Shown: positions 8,513 to 18,928, numbered from the stretch's first letter. The stretch: DNA of 64,000 bases from Lunatimonas sp. (GCF_020832325.1 NZ_JAFIEU010000013.1:158887-222886), one strand, 5' to 3'. A program made the numbers and translations. The notes: a model not told the origin generated them from the sequence alone.

Positions 8513-9874
8513 ATGTCAAGAAACCTCCTTTTTGTGGTCTTTTCGTTACTCGCAGCATCGTTTGCAGTAGCCTCTTGCCAGCAATCCGAATCCAAGTCCA
8601 TCCGGCAGGAATATGCGGAGCAATTTGAGAAATCCATCCAATCGAATATTTTGAGCAAATGGTATCCCGCTGCCTATGACTTGGAAGATGGAGGGTATAT
8701 CAGTGCCTTTGAGTACGACTTTACGCCTTCCGAACGCCAAAACAAGATGATTGTTTCCCAAGCCAGGCACTTATGGACCACCTCAAAGGCAGCAGCGGAT
8801 TACCCCTCGGTATCCCATTACCGAGAGGGCGCAGATCATGGCTTTGCGTTTATCAGGGACAAGTTTTGGGATACCGAGTTTGGTGGGTTTCATACGCTTT
8901 TGACCAAGGAAGGCGAGGTGATATCCTCAGGCCCGGATGCAAAAACGGCCTATGGCAACGCCTTCGGTATTTACGGACTGGCAGCTTACTACGCGGTAAG
9001 TAAAAATGAAGAGGCGTTGGACCTTGCCAAAAAGGCGTTTATGTGGCTGGAGGAACACAGCTACGACCCCCAATATGGAGGGTATTTTCAGAATTTGGCC
9101 GTTGATGGCACTCCACTGCAGCGCAACAGTGAAACGCCCTCGACTTCCACCATCGGATACAAAGACCAAAACAGTTCTATACACCTGTTAGAGGCGTTTA
9201 CCGAACTGTACCATGTATGGCAAGACCCGCTGCTGAAGCAGCGTTTGGAGGAGTTGTTGGAGATAATCCGGGATAAGATCGTGCAGCCGGAGGGATACTT
9301 GCAATTGTTTTTGTATCCCGATTTTACACCCGTTAGTTTTCGCGATTCCAGTGACTCCATGATCGAACAACATCATGCCATCGATCACGTTTCTTATGGA
9401 CACGACGTGGAGACGGCCTATTTAATGATGGAGGCTTCAGAAGCCCTTGGACGGGCACATGATGAAAAGACCTGGTCAGTGGGTAAGAAGATGGTAGATC
9501 ATGCGTTGAAGTATGGTTGGGACAATGAGAAGGGCGGATTTTACGATGGAGGCTATTATTTTAAAGGGGAGTCCGAACCGCGTGTGGTGAAAGACACGAA
9601 AAATTGGTGGACTCAGGCTGAGGGGCTGAATACACTTCTGATCATGGCAGACATTTACCCCGAGGATCCCTGGGACTATTTTTCAAAGTTTGAGCTTCAG
9701 TGGGACTACATTGACAACTATTTGATAGACCACGAACATGGAGAATGGTTTGCTGGAGGTATCGATAAGCAGCCCCACTATAAAACCTCCCAAAAGGGCC
9801 ATATTTGGAAAACGGCGTATCACAATTATCGCTCCATGGCCAATAGTGTCAAGCGGTTGAAAAGCAAAAGTTGA
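8513..9874 (+). CDS. AGE-family epimerase/isomerase, lipoprotein
   Basis: This 453-residue (alpha/alpha)6-barrel belongs to the N-acylglucosamine 2-epimerase family, which includes cellobiose 2-epimerase and mannose isomerases. Family blocks are LWTTSKAA, GGFHTL, the HHAIDH and GHDVETAYL histidine motifs, NWWTQAEGLNTL and the late KTAYHNYRSM. The N-terminus is a lipoprotein signal with a VASC lipobox (Cys22), so the enzyme should be anchored outside the cytoplasm. This is unusual because characterised AGE enzymes are mostly cytosolic. A sugar 2-epimerase or aldose-ketose isomerase role is likely, with unknown substrate. The propeller/cytochrome paralogues follow. Confidence 0.87.
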   Translation: MSRNLLFVVFSLLAASFAVASCQQSESKSIRQEYAEQFEKSIQSNILSKWYPAAYDLEDGGYISAFEYDFTPSERQNKMIVSQARHLWTTSKAAADYPSVSHYREGADHGFAFIRDKFWDTEFGGFHTLLTKEGEVISSGPDAKTAYGNAFGIYGLAAYYAVSKNEEALDLAKKAFMWLEEHSYDPQYGGYFQNLAVDGTPLQRNSETPSTSTIGYKDQNSSIHLLEAFTELYHVWQDPLLKQRLEELLEIIRDKIVQPEGYLQLFLYPDFTPVSFRDSSDSMIEQHHAIDHVSYGHDVETAYLMMEASEALGRAHDEKTWSVGKKMVDHALKYGWDNEKGGFYDGGYYFKGESEPRVVKDTKNWWTQAEGLNTLLIMADIYPEDPWDYFSKFELQWDYIDNYLIDHEHGEWFAGGIDKQPHYKTSQKGHIWKTAYHNYRSMANSVKRLKSKS

Positions 9875-10027
9875 CGGGGAATTCCCATTGATCTACAAAC
9901 TGGCAGGCTTATGGCCAATTCAGGGGGTTTGTCAAAAAACAATTTTCAAGCCATCTTCTTTTACTTATATTACAGCCCGAAATTACCTTATCAGGTTTTT
10001 TTAGCCTGGTGAAACTCTAGAGTCTAT

Positions 10028-13000
10028 ATGAAATTGAAATCAAACGTAGCAACCTATTCCCTGACCAACCTGGCGTTGGGACTCCTTTTTGTAGAAGTGA
10101 CCTTGTTCTCCTGCGAATCGCCACCTGAGGATCTTCGCATCAAGCAATTAGATCCTGAATTCGCCAGAAAGGTGGCTGCCGAAGTTGAATCTCTGGTAAA
10201 TCCAGAATTGGATGAACGACTGGTACTCAAGCTTTGGGCTTCCGATTCCCTGGTCTATGACCCTATATCCATTGATTTTGACGAGCAGGGACGGTTATAT
10301 TATAGCCGTACGATTCGTCAAAAGAACTCTGAATTTGATATCCGTAGGCACCAGGATTGGGAAATCGAATCGATTAGTCTGCAATCCATCGATGAAAAGA
10401 GGGCTTTTTTGCGGAAGGTATTGGCACCGGAGCATAGCGAAAAAAATCAGTGGCTCAAGGATGTCAATGGAGACGGTTCGCACGATTGGCGAGACATGAC
10501 GGTGGAGAAGGAACGCATTTACCGATTGGAAGATACGGACGGAGACGGGGTAGCCGACAAATATCAATTGGTCGTGGAGGACTTTAACGATGAGGTGACC
10601 GACGTGGCCGGCGCCGTGATGAAGTTTGGCGATGATTTGTTTGTCGGTGTAGGACCCGATATGTGGCGTATCAAAGAACACCCCAAGCATGGCTTGATGC
10701 AGCAAAAGGAATCGATTTCCCATGGTTATGGGATTCACGTAGGATTTAGTGGGCACGGGATGTCCGGGTTGGAAATGGGTCCCGATGGCCGTGTTTATTG
10801 GGGTATAGGGGATATTGGATTCAACGGGATAGGTCCGGACGGCACAGAGTGGAAATACCCCAATAGAGGAGTAATTGCCCGGTCCAATCCGGATGGTACT
10901 GATTTTGAGATTTTTGCGATGGGTGTTAGAAATACCCACGAGTTTGTCTTTGATGAGTTCGGCAACTTGATCAGTGTGGATAATGACGGTGACCACCGGG
11001 GAGAGCGGGAGCGCCTGGTCTACTTGGTAGATGGATCCGATACCGGTTGGAGGACAAACTGGCAGTTTGGAAAATACCGTGACCCCGACAACAATACCTA
11101 TAAAATCTGGATGGATGAAAACATGCATACGCCTCAGTCTGACGACAAGGCTGCCTACTTCATTCCTCCTATCATTAATTATGTCAATGGACCCACCGGG
11201 ATGCTTTACAATCCGGGTACAGCTCTAAGCCCGGCCTGGAAAAATACTTTCTTTGTGGCGGAATTTGTGGGTAACCCTGCTCGCTCGGGCATTCATGCTT
11301 TTAAGTTGGCGCCTAAGGGGGCCGGTTTTGAATTGGCAGAGACGAAGAAAATCATGGGGGGTATCTTGGCTACGGGTATGGACTTCGGTCCGGATGGATC
11401 CCTATATTTTGCCGATTGGATTGACGGATGGGGTACCAAAGATGCGGGGCGTGTATGGAAGATTGACGATAAGGAGGGAGCCAATTGGCCAGCCAAAAAA
11501 GAGACGGCCGAGTTGATAGGACAGGATTTTGAGAAATTTGACTTGGAGCGTCTTTCGACGTTACTGGGACATGAAGATCAGCGTATTCGCCGGAAGGCAC
11601 AGTTTGCACTGGCTAAAAAAGGTAAGAAGGGGTCGCAGGTTTTTGAGCAACAGTTGGCACAAAGAGACAATCGCATGGCGCGGGTGCATGCCATTTGGGG
11701 TATCGCTCAAATGGCCCGCTCAGGCCAGGCAGACGCAGCCGTTTTGGTGCCTCTTTTAGGTGATTCCGACGACGAAATCAGGGCACAGGCTGCTCGTTGG
11801 TTGGGAGATTTGCGTTTTCAACCTGCGGGAGAATCAATAGCACCCCTCTTATCGGATTCCTTCGCAAGAGCCCGTTTTTTTGCGGCAGAGGCCTTGGGTA
11901 GGATTGGCTACGAGCCTGCTATTCAGTCCTTGGTGAAGATGTTGGAAGAAAACGATGGGGAAGATGTGTACCTCAGGCATGCAGGAAGCCTTGCGTTGGC
12001 ACGTATTGGAAAAGCTGAGCCGATCATAGTCCTTTCAGACCACCCTTCCAGCGCCGTACGGACTGCGGCAGTAGTAGCCCTGCGAAGGATGGAACATCCC
12101 GGCGTAAGGGTGTTTTTGCGGGATTCTGATGAGTATGTGGTGGCTGAGGCTGCCAGGGCCATCAACGATGATTTTTCTATTCCAGAAGCTTTGCCAGATT
12201 TGGGCAATACCCTCAGGGAGACACGTTTTACCTCAGAACCTTTGATCCGCAGGGCCATTAACGCCAACCTACGGGTAGGTACTACGGAAGCAATGAAAAA
12301 CCTAATTGACTACGCGAATAGGGCAACCGCTCCTACAGCCATGAGGGTAGAAGCACTGGAAGCCCTAAGTACCTGGGCCAAACCTTCCGTATTGGATCGG
12401 GTAGACGGACGAAACCGAGGAAAACTAGAACGTGATCCCAAGGAAGTACGCATGGCCTCTTCAGCACCGTTGATGAACCTGTTAGTCAGCGGCGACGAAG
12501 CGATCCGTATCTCAGCGGTAAAAGCCATCGGTAAACTGGAAATTGGTGAATCCGCAGATAGATTGTTTGCCTTACTGGAAAAAGATCCGCAGCCGGAGGT
12601 TAGGGAAGCATCCTTGCGGTCCTTGGCAGCACTGAATTGGGAAGGTAACGACAGGGCGATCGAGCGCGCATTGACCGATAGGGCCAAAAATGTGCGCGTG
12701 GCCGGATTGGACTTATTAGAAAATTTGAATGTAAGCGCAGATTTGATGGCGGGCTTGTTGTCTGATGTGATCGAAAAACAAACATTAGAAGAACGTCAGG
12801 CTGCATTGATTACGCTGGGCAAAGTTCAGGTTGAATTTTCAGGTCCGGTATTCCATGGCCTCCTTGATAAGTTGGAGCGAAATAACCTTTCCCCCGAAAT
12901 TGAGCTCGAACTTGGCGAAGCCTTGCAATCCAGTGGTTCGGAGGAGCTTCAAAGCCGCTATGCGGCTATTCAGGAAAAGCTAACGCCGGATCAGATCCTA

Positions 13001-13450
13001 GCTTCTTATCGTGGAAGCATGTATGGAGGTGATGAACGTCGTGGACGGGGTATTTTCTTCCAGCATCAAACGGCACAGTGTATACGCTGTCATGCTTATA
13101 ACGATTACGGAGGGAATGCCGGACCGAGTATGAATGGCGTAGGCAAGCTGCTATCGCGGGAACAGCTATTGGAAGCACTGATTGATCCAAGCAAGCGATT
13201 AGCTCCGGGCTTTGGCGTAGTAACACTTACCCTGAATGACGGAGAAACGGTTTCAGGGGTACTGGAAAAGGAAACCGCAACAAGCCTCTTTTTAAAAATG
13301 GGTAATAACCCGGATAAGGAGGTCAAAAAAGACCAAGTCAAAGAGCGGAAGGATGCCCCTTCCAGTATGCCGGACATGAAAGGATTGCTTTCTAGAAGAG
13401 AAATTCGGGATGTGGTAAGCTTTCTGGCTACACTCACCGAAAATGAGTAA
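10028..13450 (+). CDS. PVC-type heme-binding lipoprotein: propeller, HEAT repeats, cytochrome c (paralogue 1)
   Basis: The 1140-residue protein has a lipoprotein signal (Cys29, LFSC). Next comes a membrane-bound-dehydrogenase-type beta-propeller at about residues 55-480 (blocks VRNTHEFVFDEFGN, DNDGDHRGERERLVYL, GPTGMLYNPGTAL and ATGMDFGPDG). HEAT-like repeats fill roughly 500-960, and a cytochrome c domain follows with CIRCH (Cys1018, Cys1021, His1022). Two Asp-rich loops (DVNGDGSHDW and DTDGDGVADK) look like calcium-binding loops. The C-terminal MPDM may hold the axial Met. The protein probably oxidises a sugar or alcohol outside the cytoplasm and passes electrons to its own heme. Gene 13510 is its tandem copy. 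The substrate is unknown. Confidence 0.88.
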   Translation: MKLKSNVATYSLTNLALGLLFVEVTLFSCESPPEDLRIKQLDPEFARKVAAEVESLVNPELDERLVLKLWASDSLVYDPISIDFDEQGRLYYSRTIRQKNSEFDIRRHQDWEIESISLQSIDEKRAFLRKVLAPEHSEKNQWLKDVNGDGSHDWRDMTVEKERIYRLEDTDGDGVADKYQLVVEDFNDEVTDVAGAVMKFGDDLFVGVGPDMWRIKEHPKHGLMQQKESISHGYGIHVGFSGHGMSGLEMGPDGRVYWGIGDIGFNGIGPDGTEWKYPNRGVIARSNPDGTDFEIFAMGVRNTHEFVFDEFGNLISVDNDGDHRGERERLVYLVDGSDTGWRTNWQFGKYRDPDNNTYKIWMDENMHTPQSDDKAAYFIPPIINYVNGPTGMLYNPGTALSPAWKNTFFVAEFVGNPARSGIHAFKLAPKGAGFELAETKKIMGGILATGMDFGPDGSLYFADWIDGWGTKDAGRVWKIDDKEGANWPAKKETAELIGQDFEKFDLERLSTLLGHEDQRIRRKAQFALAKKGKKGSQVFEQQLAQRDNRMARVHAIWGIAQMARSGQADAAVLVPLLGDSDDEIRAQAARWLGDLRFQPAGESIAPLLSDSFARARFFAAEALGRIGYEPAIQSLVKMLEENDGEDVYLRHAGSLALARIGKAEPIIVLSDHPSSAVRTAAVVALRRMEHPGVRVFLRDSDEYVVAEAARAINDDFSIPEALPDLGNTLRETRFTSEPLIRRAINANLRVGTTEAMKNLIDYANRATAPTAMRVEALEALSTWAKPSVLDRVDGRNRGKLERDPKEVRMASSAPLMNLLVSGDEAIRISAVKAIGKLEIGESADRLFALLEKDPQPEVREASLRSLAALNWEGNDRAIERALTDRAKNVRVAGLDLLENLNVSADLMAGLLSDVIEKQTLEERQAALITLGKVQVEFSGPVFHGLLDKLERNNLSPEIELELGEALQSSGSEELQSRYAAIQEKLTPDQILASYRGSMYGGDERRGRGIFFQHQTAQCIRCHAYNDYGGNAGPSMNGVGKLLSREQLLEALIDPSKRLAPGFGVVTLTLNDGETVSGVLEKETATSLFLKMGNNPDKEVKKDQVKERKDAPSSMPDMKGLLSRREIRDVVSFLATLTENE

Positions 13451-13509
13451 CGAAAAAGACCAAAGAACCAAACCATAAGCCGTGTAGCCCTTAGGGGTTT
13501 TTTAATCTT

Positions 13510-16500
13510 ATGATATACCCAAGTACATTAACCATCATTCAAAGTATCCGCAGCTTTGCCTTCGCCTTGGTTTTGCTGAGTGTTAGCTTGGCAGCATGCA
13601 AAAAAAGCGAACCTACCGATCTCCGCATCAAGACGATCGATGAACAGACGGCTCGGGGTCTAGCTACCGCGGTGGAGGAAATCGTCAAGCCTGCTTTGCA
13701 CGAGGATTTGCGCCTCAGTGTATGGGCGGTAGATTCCCTGGTAGCCGATCCCATTTCCATTCGCTTTGACGAAGCCGGAAGGTTGTTCTATTCGCGAACC
13801 AACCGCAGGAAAATTTCAGAGTTTGATATCCGAAGTCATCAGGATTGGGAGATTGCTTCTATCAAGATGCAGTCTGTAGAGGACCGACGGGCTTTTATAC
13901 GGGAAGAATTGAGGGCTGAAAATTCCGATCGGAACCAATGGCTTCCAGACATCAATCAAGATGGGTCGCACGACTGGAGGGATCTGACGGTCGAGAAGGA
14001 AAACGTTTACCGGCTGGAAGATACCGATGGATCTGGATTGGCAGACCTTGCGCAACTGGTCGTGGAGGACTTCCACGAGGAAATTACCGATGTGGCCGGC
14101 GCGGTTTTGTATCACGAGGGGGAGCTTTTTGTCGGGGTGGCGCCGGACCTCTGGAAGCTTACCGACACAAATGGAGACGGATTGATGGATACCAAGGTGT
14201 CTCTGATGCACGGCTTTGGCGTTCATATTGGTTTTGGGGGACACAATATGTCTGGTTTGACGATAGGTCCTGAAGGAAAGATCTACTGGGGCATAGGTGA
14301 CATCGGTTTTAGTGGTGTTGACGCTACGGGAAAGAAGTGGCATTTCCCCAACCGAGGGGTAGTGGTGCGTTGCAACACCGATGGCAGTGAATTTGAGGTT
14401 TTTGCCATGGGAGTACGGAATACCCACGAATTCGTATTTGACGAATATGGTAACCTAATTAGCGTAGACAACGATGGCGACCACCGCGGTGAACGGGAGC
14501 GATTGGTCTACCTGGTGGATGGGTCAGATACCGGATGGCGTATCAATTGGCAGTTTGGAAAATACCGTGATCCTGATAACAATGGGTATAAGGTATGGAT
14601 GGACGAAAACATGCATACTCCCCGGTCTCCCGATCAGGCAGCTTATTTTATTCCAACCATCGCCAACTATGTAAATGGTCCCACGGGCATGCTGTACAAT
14701 CCCGGCACAGCGCTGGGTCCAACTTGGAAAAACACCTTTTTTGTCGCCGAGTTTGCGGGTAATCCAGCTCGGTCCGGTATACATGCGTTTAAACTCACTC
14801 CAAAAGGGGCGGGGTTTGAGCTACAGGAAACCGAGCAACTAATGGGGGGAATTTTGGCTACGGGTATGGATTTCGGACCAGATGGTGCACTTTATTTTTC
14901 AGACTGGATAGACGGATGGGTCAATAAGGGTTACGGACGGGTTTGGAAGATGGACGACCCCAGTGGAGCCACTTGGGATATTAGGAGACAGACCAAGGAG
15001 CTGCTGCTCACAGATTTTAACCAAAAGAGTTTGGATGAGTTGGAGCAGTTGCTGGGGCACGATGATCAACGTATCCGGCGCAAAGCTCAGTTTGCGCTGG
15101 TAAAGAAAGGCAGCAAGGCCGAGGAAGTCTTTGCCCGGCAGCTGGCTCAGGCATCCAACCAACATGCCCGTGTTCATGCGATATGGGGGGTACGGCAGCT
15201 TGCTTCCATAAACTCCAAGTCCGCAGAAATGCTTGTTCCCTATTTGCAAGACCAGGATCCTGAAATACGTGCACAGACGGCTAGATGGTTAGGTGATATA
15301 AGGTTTGTATCAGCAGGAAAGGATCTTTTGCCGTTGCTGAATGACCCCCACGCGCGTGTGAGGTTTTTTGCGGCCGAGGCGTTGGGACGAATAGAAAACC
15401 CAGCAGCTGTGGGACCGATCATACACATGCTGGAAGAAAACAACGATGAAGACGTTTACTTGCGACATGCTGGGAGCTTGGCATTGGCACGGATAGGAGA
15501 TGCGAAAGCATTGACCGCGTTAAAGGACCACCCTTCCCGGGCTTTACGCACTGCGGCGGTAGTAGCTCTGAGACGTATGGAAGATCCCGGGGTGGCAGCC
15601 TTCCTGGCTGATGCCGATGAGTATGTGGTGGCAGAAGCTGCAAGGGCCATTAACGATGATTTTTCCATTCCCGATGCGCTGCCTGCGCTGGCAGAGTTGC
15701 TTGCAGATCCTAAATTCACCGGAGAGCCCATTATCAGGCGGGCCATTGGAGCAAATCTCAGGCTGGGTACCACCCAAAGTATGAATAACTTGCTCGCATA
15801 TGCCGCAAACACCCGTGCGCCTGCTGCCATGCGTGTGGAGGCGATAGAAGCACTAGGTACATGGGCGAAACCCTCGGTGCTGGATCGGGTTGATGGAAGG
15901 TATAGGGGGGAGGTTCAGCGGGATCCTACCGAGTTGAAGTTGGCGGCAGAAAGCATGCTATTGGACCTGATGGCAGGGTCGGAGGAATCCATCCGCGTTG
16001 GGGCCATGCGTGCCGCCGCAAAGCTGCAATTACAAGCTGCGGAAGACCGAATGCTGGCCATATTGCGGGCGGATCCTTCTCCTTCGGCAAGGGAAGCTGG
16101 TTTGCTGGCACTGGCAGAAATGAATGCTTCCCAAGTCGCTGAGGCGATTGAAATAGCGCTCTCGGACAAGGTGAAAAATGTCCGTGTAGCTGGATTGGGC
16201 TTGATTGAAAAATTGGAGATCTCCGAACAACTCAAGGCCAACCTTTTGGCCGACGTGGTGGAAAAGCAAACGGTCGAGGAACGTCAGGCCGCTTTGTTGT
16301 CCCTTGCCAAGGTACAGGTAGATGCGGTGAGACCCATTTTGGACGGGCTGCTGGATAAGCTTGAAAAGGGAGTGTTGCTCGCAGAGATTGAGCTGGAATT
16401 ATACGAGACCCTTGAGGCCTTGGATGATGAATCGTTAAACGCCAAATACGGGAAAATTGTCAGCAATTACTCCGAAGATCAGGTATTGGCTTCTTATTAT

Positions 16501-16932
16501 GGCAGCATGTATGGCGGGGATGAATCCAAGGGGAGGCGAATTTTCTTTCAGCATCCCACCGGACAATGTATAAAATGCCATGCATACGACGATTTCGGGG
16601 GCAATGCAGGGCCAAAATTGAATGGGATAGGGAAACTGCTGAACCGTCAGGAACTGCTCGAGGCAATCATAGATCCCAGCAAGCGCCTGGCTCCTGGATT
16701 TGGGGTGGTGATGTTGGACCTCAAGGATGATAAGAAGCTTGCCGGTATCAAGGCAGCCGAAAACGATTTGAGTATTACGGTTCAGATGGGTAACAAGCCG
16801 GACACCGTTGTATTGAAGGAACACGTGGTGGCCCGAAGGGATGCTCCTTCCAGTATGCCAGATATGAAACAATACCTGAGCCGAAGGGAGATCAGGGACT
16901 TGGTGAGTTTTTTGGCAACTTTAAAAGAGTAG
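13510..16932 (+). CDS. PVC-type heme-binding lipoprotein: propeller, HEAT repeats, cytochrome c (paralogue 2)
   Basis: This second copy also has 1140 residues and lies 59 bases after the first. It has the same architecture: a lipobox (LAAC), a propeller with DNDGDHRGERERLVYLVDG unchanged, HEAT-like repeats, and cytochrome c with CIKCH (Cys1020, Cys1023, His1024). Asp-rich loops (DINQDGSHDW, DTNGDGLMD) are again present. Similarity runs the whole length but is strongest in the propeller and around the heme. The N-terminal 30 residues and the HEAT part have diverged most. Equal length and order show a tandem duplication that is old enough for the substrates to differ. It is probably co-transcribed with the first copy. 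Confidence 0.88.
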   Translation: MIYPSTLTIIQSIRSFAFALVLLSVSLAACKKSEPTDLRIKTIDEQTARGLATAVEEIVKPALHEDLRLSVWAVDSLVADPISIRFDEAGRLFYSRTNRRKISEFDIRSHQDWEIASIKMQSVEDRRAFIREELRAENSDRNQWLPDINQDGSHDWRDLTVEKENVYRLEDTDGSGLADLAQLVVEDFHEEITDVAGAVLYHEGELFVGVAPDLWKLTDTNGDGLMDTKVSLMHGFGVHIGFGGHNMSGLTIGPEGKIYWGIGDIGFSGVDATGKKWHFPNRGVVVRCNTDGSEFEVFAMGVRNTHEFVFDEYGNLISVDNDGDHRGERERLVYLVDGSDTGWRINWQFGKYRDPDNNGYKVWMDENMHTPRSPDQAAYFIPTIANYVNGPTGMLYNPGTALGPTWKNTFFVAEFAGNPARSGIHAFKLTPKGAGFELQETEQLMGGILATGMDFGPDGALYFSDWIDGWVNKGYGRVWKMDDPSGATWDIRRQTKELLLTDFNQKSLDELEQLLGHDDQRIRRKAQFALVKKGSKAEEVFARQLAQASNQHARVHAIWGVRQLASINSKSAEMLVPYLQDQDPEIRAQTARWLGDIRFVSAGKDLLPLLNDPHARVRFFAAEALGRIENPAAVGPIIHMLEENNDEDVYLRHAGSLALARIGDAKALTALKDHPSRALRTAAVVALRRMEDPGVAAFLADADEYVVAEAARAINDDFSIPDALPALAELLADPKFTGEPIIRRAIGANLRLGTTQSMNNLLAYAANTRAPAAMRVEAIEALGTWAKPSVLDRVDGRYRGEVQRDPTELKLAAESMLLDLMAGSEESIRVGAMRAAAKLQLQAAEDRMLAILRADPSPSAREAGLLALAEMNASQVAEAIEIALSDKVKNVRVAGLGLIEKLEISEQLKANLLADVVEKQTVEERQAALLSLAKVQVDAVRPILDGLLDKLEKGVLLAEIELELYETLEALDDESLNAKYGKIVSNYSEDQVLASYYGSMYGGDESKGRRIFFQHPTGQCIKCHAYDDFGGNAGPKLNGIGKLLNRQELLEAIIDPSKRLAPGFGVVMLDLKDDKKLAGIKAAENDLSITVQMGNKPDTVVLKEHVVARRDAPSSMPDMKQYLSRREIRDLVSFLATLKE

Positions 16933-17272
16933 TCAAAAGTCAGTTGAAATTGCTGATCAAACAGTTGGTTTGAAGTTAATTTCCTATAATTGTTCATCAA
17001 TGGTCCCATGGAATCTCTGCCTATCGGCACACAGGTCGCATGTACCATAGTTATCCAACGGTGTGTAGCTTGCGTCATGCTCGATTTCATCATTCGAAAC
17101 CGAGCCTGTCTGAGAGACGAAGGATAGGACAGGAGCGACCTGTAGCAGACTAGTTTTTTTAATCCAATTTTTCGGTTGGGTCGTCTAATCTGATCCAAAA
17201 AGCCAAGTATCAAACAATAAAAAGGGCTGCTTCTATCACAGAAGCAGCCCTTTTTAGTATTGGCTTCTAATT
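16933..17272. other. Convergent intergenic region after the paralogues
   Basis: This 340-base spacer lies between the plus-strand paralogues and minus-strand susD. It holds a bidirectional terminator at 17219-17256 and, around 17100-17135, a weak dyad (CCTGTC and GACAGG). No gene is seen; the open frames that cross it are shadows. Confidence 0.5.
17219..17256. terminator. Bidirectional terminator downstream of susD
   Basis: The stem AAAAGGGCTGCTTC / GAAGCAGCCCTTTT with a 7-nt loop is perfect and has A/T runs on both sides. It lies 17 bases after the susD stop on the minus strand. Confidence 0.88.
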
Positions 17273-18916
17273 TTAGTATCCTTGATTTTGCTCCAAGTAT
17301 CCGGGAGATCCGCTGGCGGCGTCCATCACGTTTTGGGGGATGGGGTATACCCGTCGAATGGGGTTGGAACTGGACTTGTCGATCCACTGACTTTCCCATT
17401 TTCCAAATCGAATCGCATCGGTGCGGGCCAAAAACTCCACGTAAAGTTCGTAGGTTCTTTCCAAATAGAGGCTTTCCAAGTCTATGGAGCCGAGTAGCCG
17501 GGCACCCCTTGCTGCGCGAAGGGTGTTGACATCGGACAGCGCAGCCTCCGGGTTGCCCCGTCGAAGCTCTGCTTCAGCCCTCATCAAGTAGACATCTCCC
17601 ATTCGGATAATGGGGATGTTGACCCTGCTACAGCATTGACCTGTCTGCGCCATGGGGTCGAAAGCGATTTTGAAGGCTCTGGGCCCGTTGCTATGGCCCC
17701 GGTTATTGTTAAGGTCCACTTCTACGGTGTATACTACATCTTCCCCAGTACGGGTACGGTTTACCAGCTTTTCGATGACCAACTCACCGTTAGCGGTGCG
17801 TTTGAAGCGATTGTTTTCGTCCAGTACGATTCCGTATTGTTGACCTACCTGAATGCCGCGGTTCCATCTGAATTCACTATCTGGTACCGATCCGCCGTCC
17901 GGAAGATTGCGCTGGAAATACCTGGGATCGTCCCGATTGCCCTCCCATTTGTTGTAAAAGTCTGTGGTCAACGAAACGCCGTCGCTACCTACTGCCAGGA
18001 TGTTGGTGAGAGAACCGTGGCGGCTTCTGGAAGTACCAAACCAGGCATGCCGGTTGGATCCATTGGTTTCCAACCGCTGATCGAAGGCAAACACATGCTC
18101 CTTGTGGTCGTGGTTGTTGATGTTCCAAATAGAGAAGTAGTCCTCTGTCTCCAACGCGTATTCGCCCGAATTGATGATCTGGGTGGTGTATTGGACTACC
18201 TGCGCCATATCGGCATTGTCAAAGCTAAAGCTGGGGGCATATCGGTTCACATAGACGGCTTTGTTTAGCAGCATACGTGCCTTTAGACCCCAAGCCGCAG
18301 CTTTCGAAAAGCGGGTCGAGCCAACCTCCGCTTTCGTTCCTAGCTGCGGTTCTACCGCGTTGATTTCATCGATGATGTAATTGAATGCCTCTTCGCCACG
18401 AAATACGGTGGATAGAATCGGGGTACCTACTTCCTCAGGCAGCTTGCGAAAGGAAATTCCATAGTGGTCTAAGAGCAGATAGTTGTAAAATGCACCCATT
18501 GCCCTGGCCTCAGCGACGTATCTTTCCGGACCATTGATAGCGGCGATAGTCTGCTGCGCTCCGGCGGCACGGGCGATTCCTTGGGTCACGTGGGACCAAA
18601 CGTTACGCACCGTAGCATGAAAGGGCGTCCAACTGTGCTGATGCATCTCGATAAAGATACCTCCGTCAAACCAATCGGTGCCCCCTCTAAACGGAACGAT
18701 GGATTCGTCCGATGCGATGGATTGCAGGTTGAAAAGCCAATTGTGGCTTCCGTACATATCGTTCATCCGTGCATAGACCGGTGCCAGTATCTGGTCGGAT
18801 GCTTCCGGGGATTCTAACACGCCCTGGCCTACCGCTGTGTCCAGAATTTCTTCGGTGAGGTCTGTACAACCGACAAAGAGAAACAGTGTAATGATGGTAA
18901 TTGCTATATTTTTCAT
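17273..18916 (-). CDS. SusD/RagB-family outer-membrane lipoprotein
   Basis: The 547-residue protein is the surface glycan- or nutrient-binding partner of the SusC-type channel encoded just upstream. The signal peptide ends with the lipobox FVGC (Cys17). SusD-typical features are RYVAEARAMGAFYNYLLLDHYG with its TPR-like helices, RFSKAAAWGLKARMLLNKA, and the C-terminal IIRMGDVYLMRAEAELRRGN followed by the ERTYELYVEF block. It follows susC by 12 bases and ends at a strong terminator. The ligand is unknown, and no glycoside hydrolase is encoded nearby. Confidence 0.94.
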   Translation of the reverse strand: MKNIAITIITLFLFVGCTDLTEEILDTAVGQGVLESPEASDQILAPVYARMNDMYGSHNWLFNLQSIASDESIVPFRGGTDWFDGGIFIEMHQHSWTPFHATVRNVWSHVTQGIARAAGAQQTIAAINGPERYVAEARAMGAFYNYLLLDHYGISFRKLPEEVGTPILSTVFRGEEAFNYIIDEINAVEPQLGTKAEVGSTRFSKAAAWGLKARMLLNKAVYVNRYAPSFSFDNADMAQVVQYTTQIINSGEYALETEDYFSIWNINNHDHKEHVFAFDQRLETNGSNRHAWFGTSRSRHGSLTNILAVGSDGVSLTTDFYNKWEGNRDDPRYFQRNLPDGGSVPDSEFRWNRGIQVGQQYGIVLDENNRFKRTANGELVIEKLVNRTRTGEDVVYTVEVDLNNNRGHSNGPRAFKIAFDPMAQTGQCCSRVNIPIIRMGDVYLMRAEAELRRGNPEAALSDVNTLRAARGARLLGSIDLESLYLERTYELYVEFLARTDAIRFGKWESQWIDKSSSNPIRRVYPIPQNVMDAASGSPGYLEQNQGY

Positions 18917-18928
18917 GGTTGATTGCGC

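Noticed and set aside
9997..10027. CTCTAGAG found both near 8000 and near 10016
   Set aside because: Too short and too common to be called a regulatory repeat.
16782..17399. Minus-strand frame across the end of the second paralogue
   Set aside because: It overlaps two well-supported genes and the terminator; a shadow.
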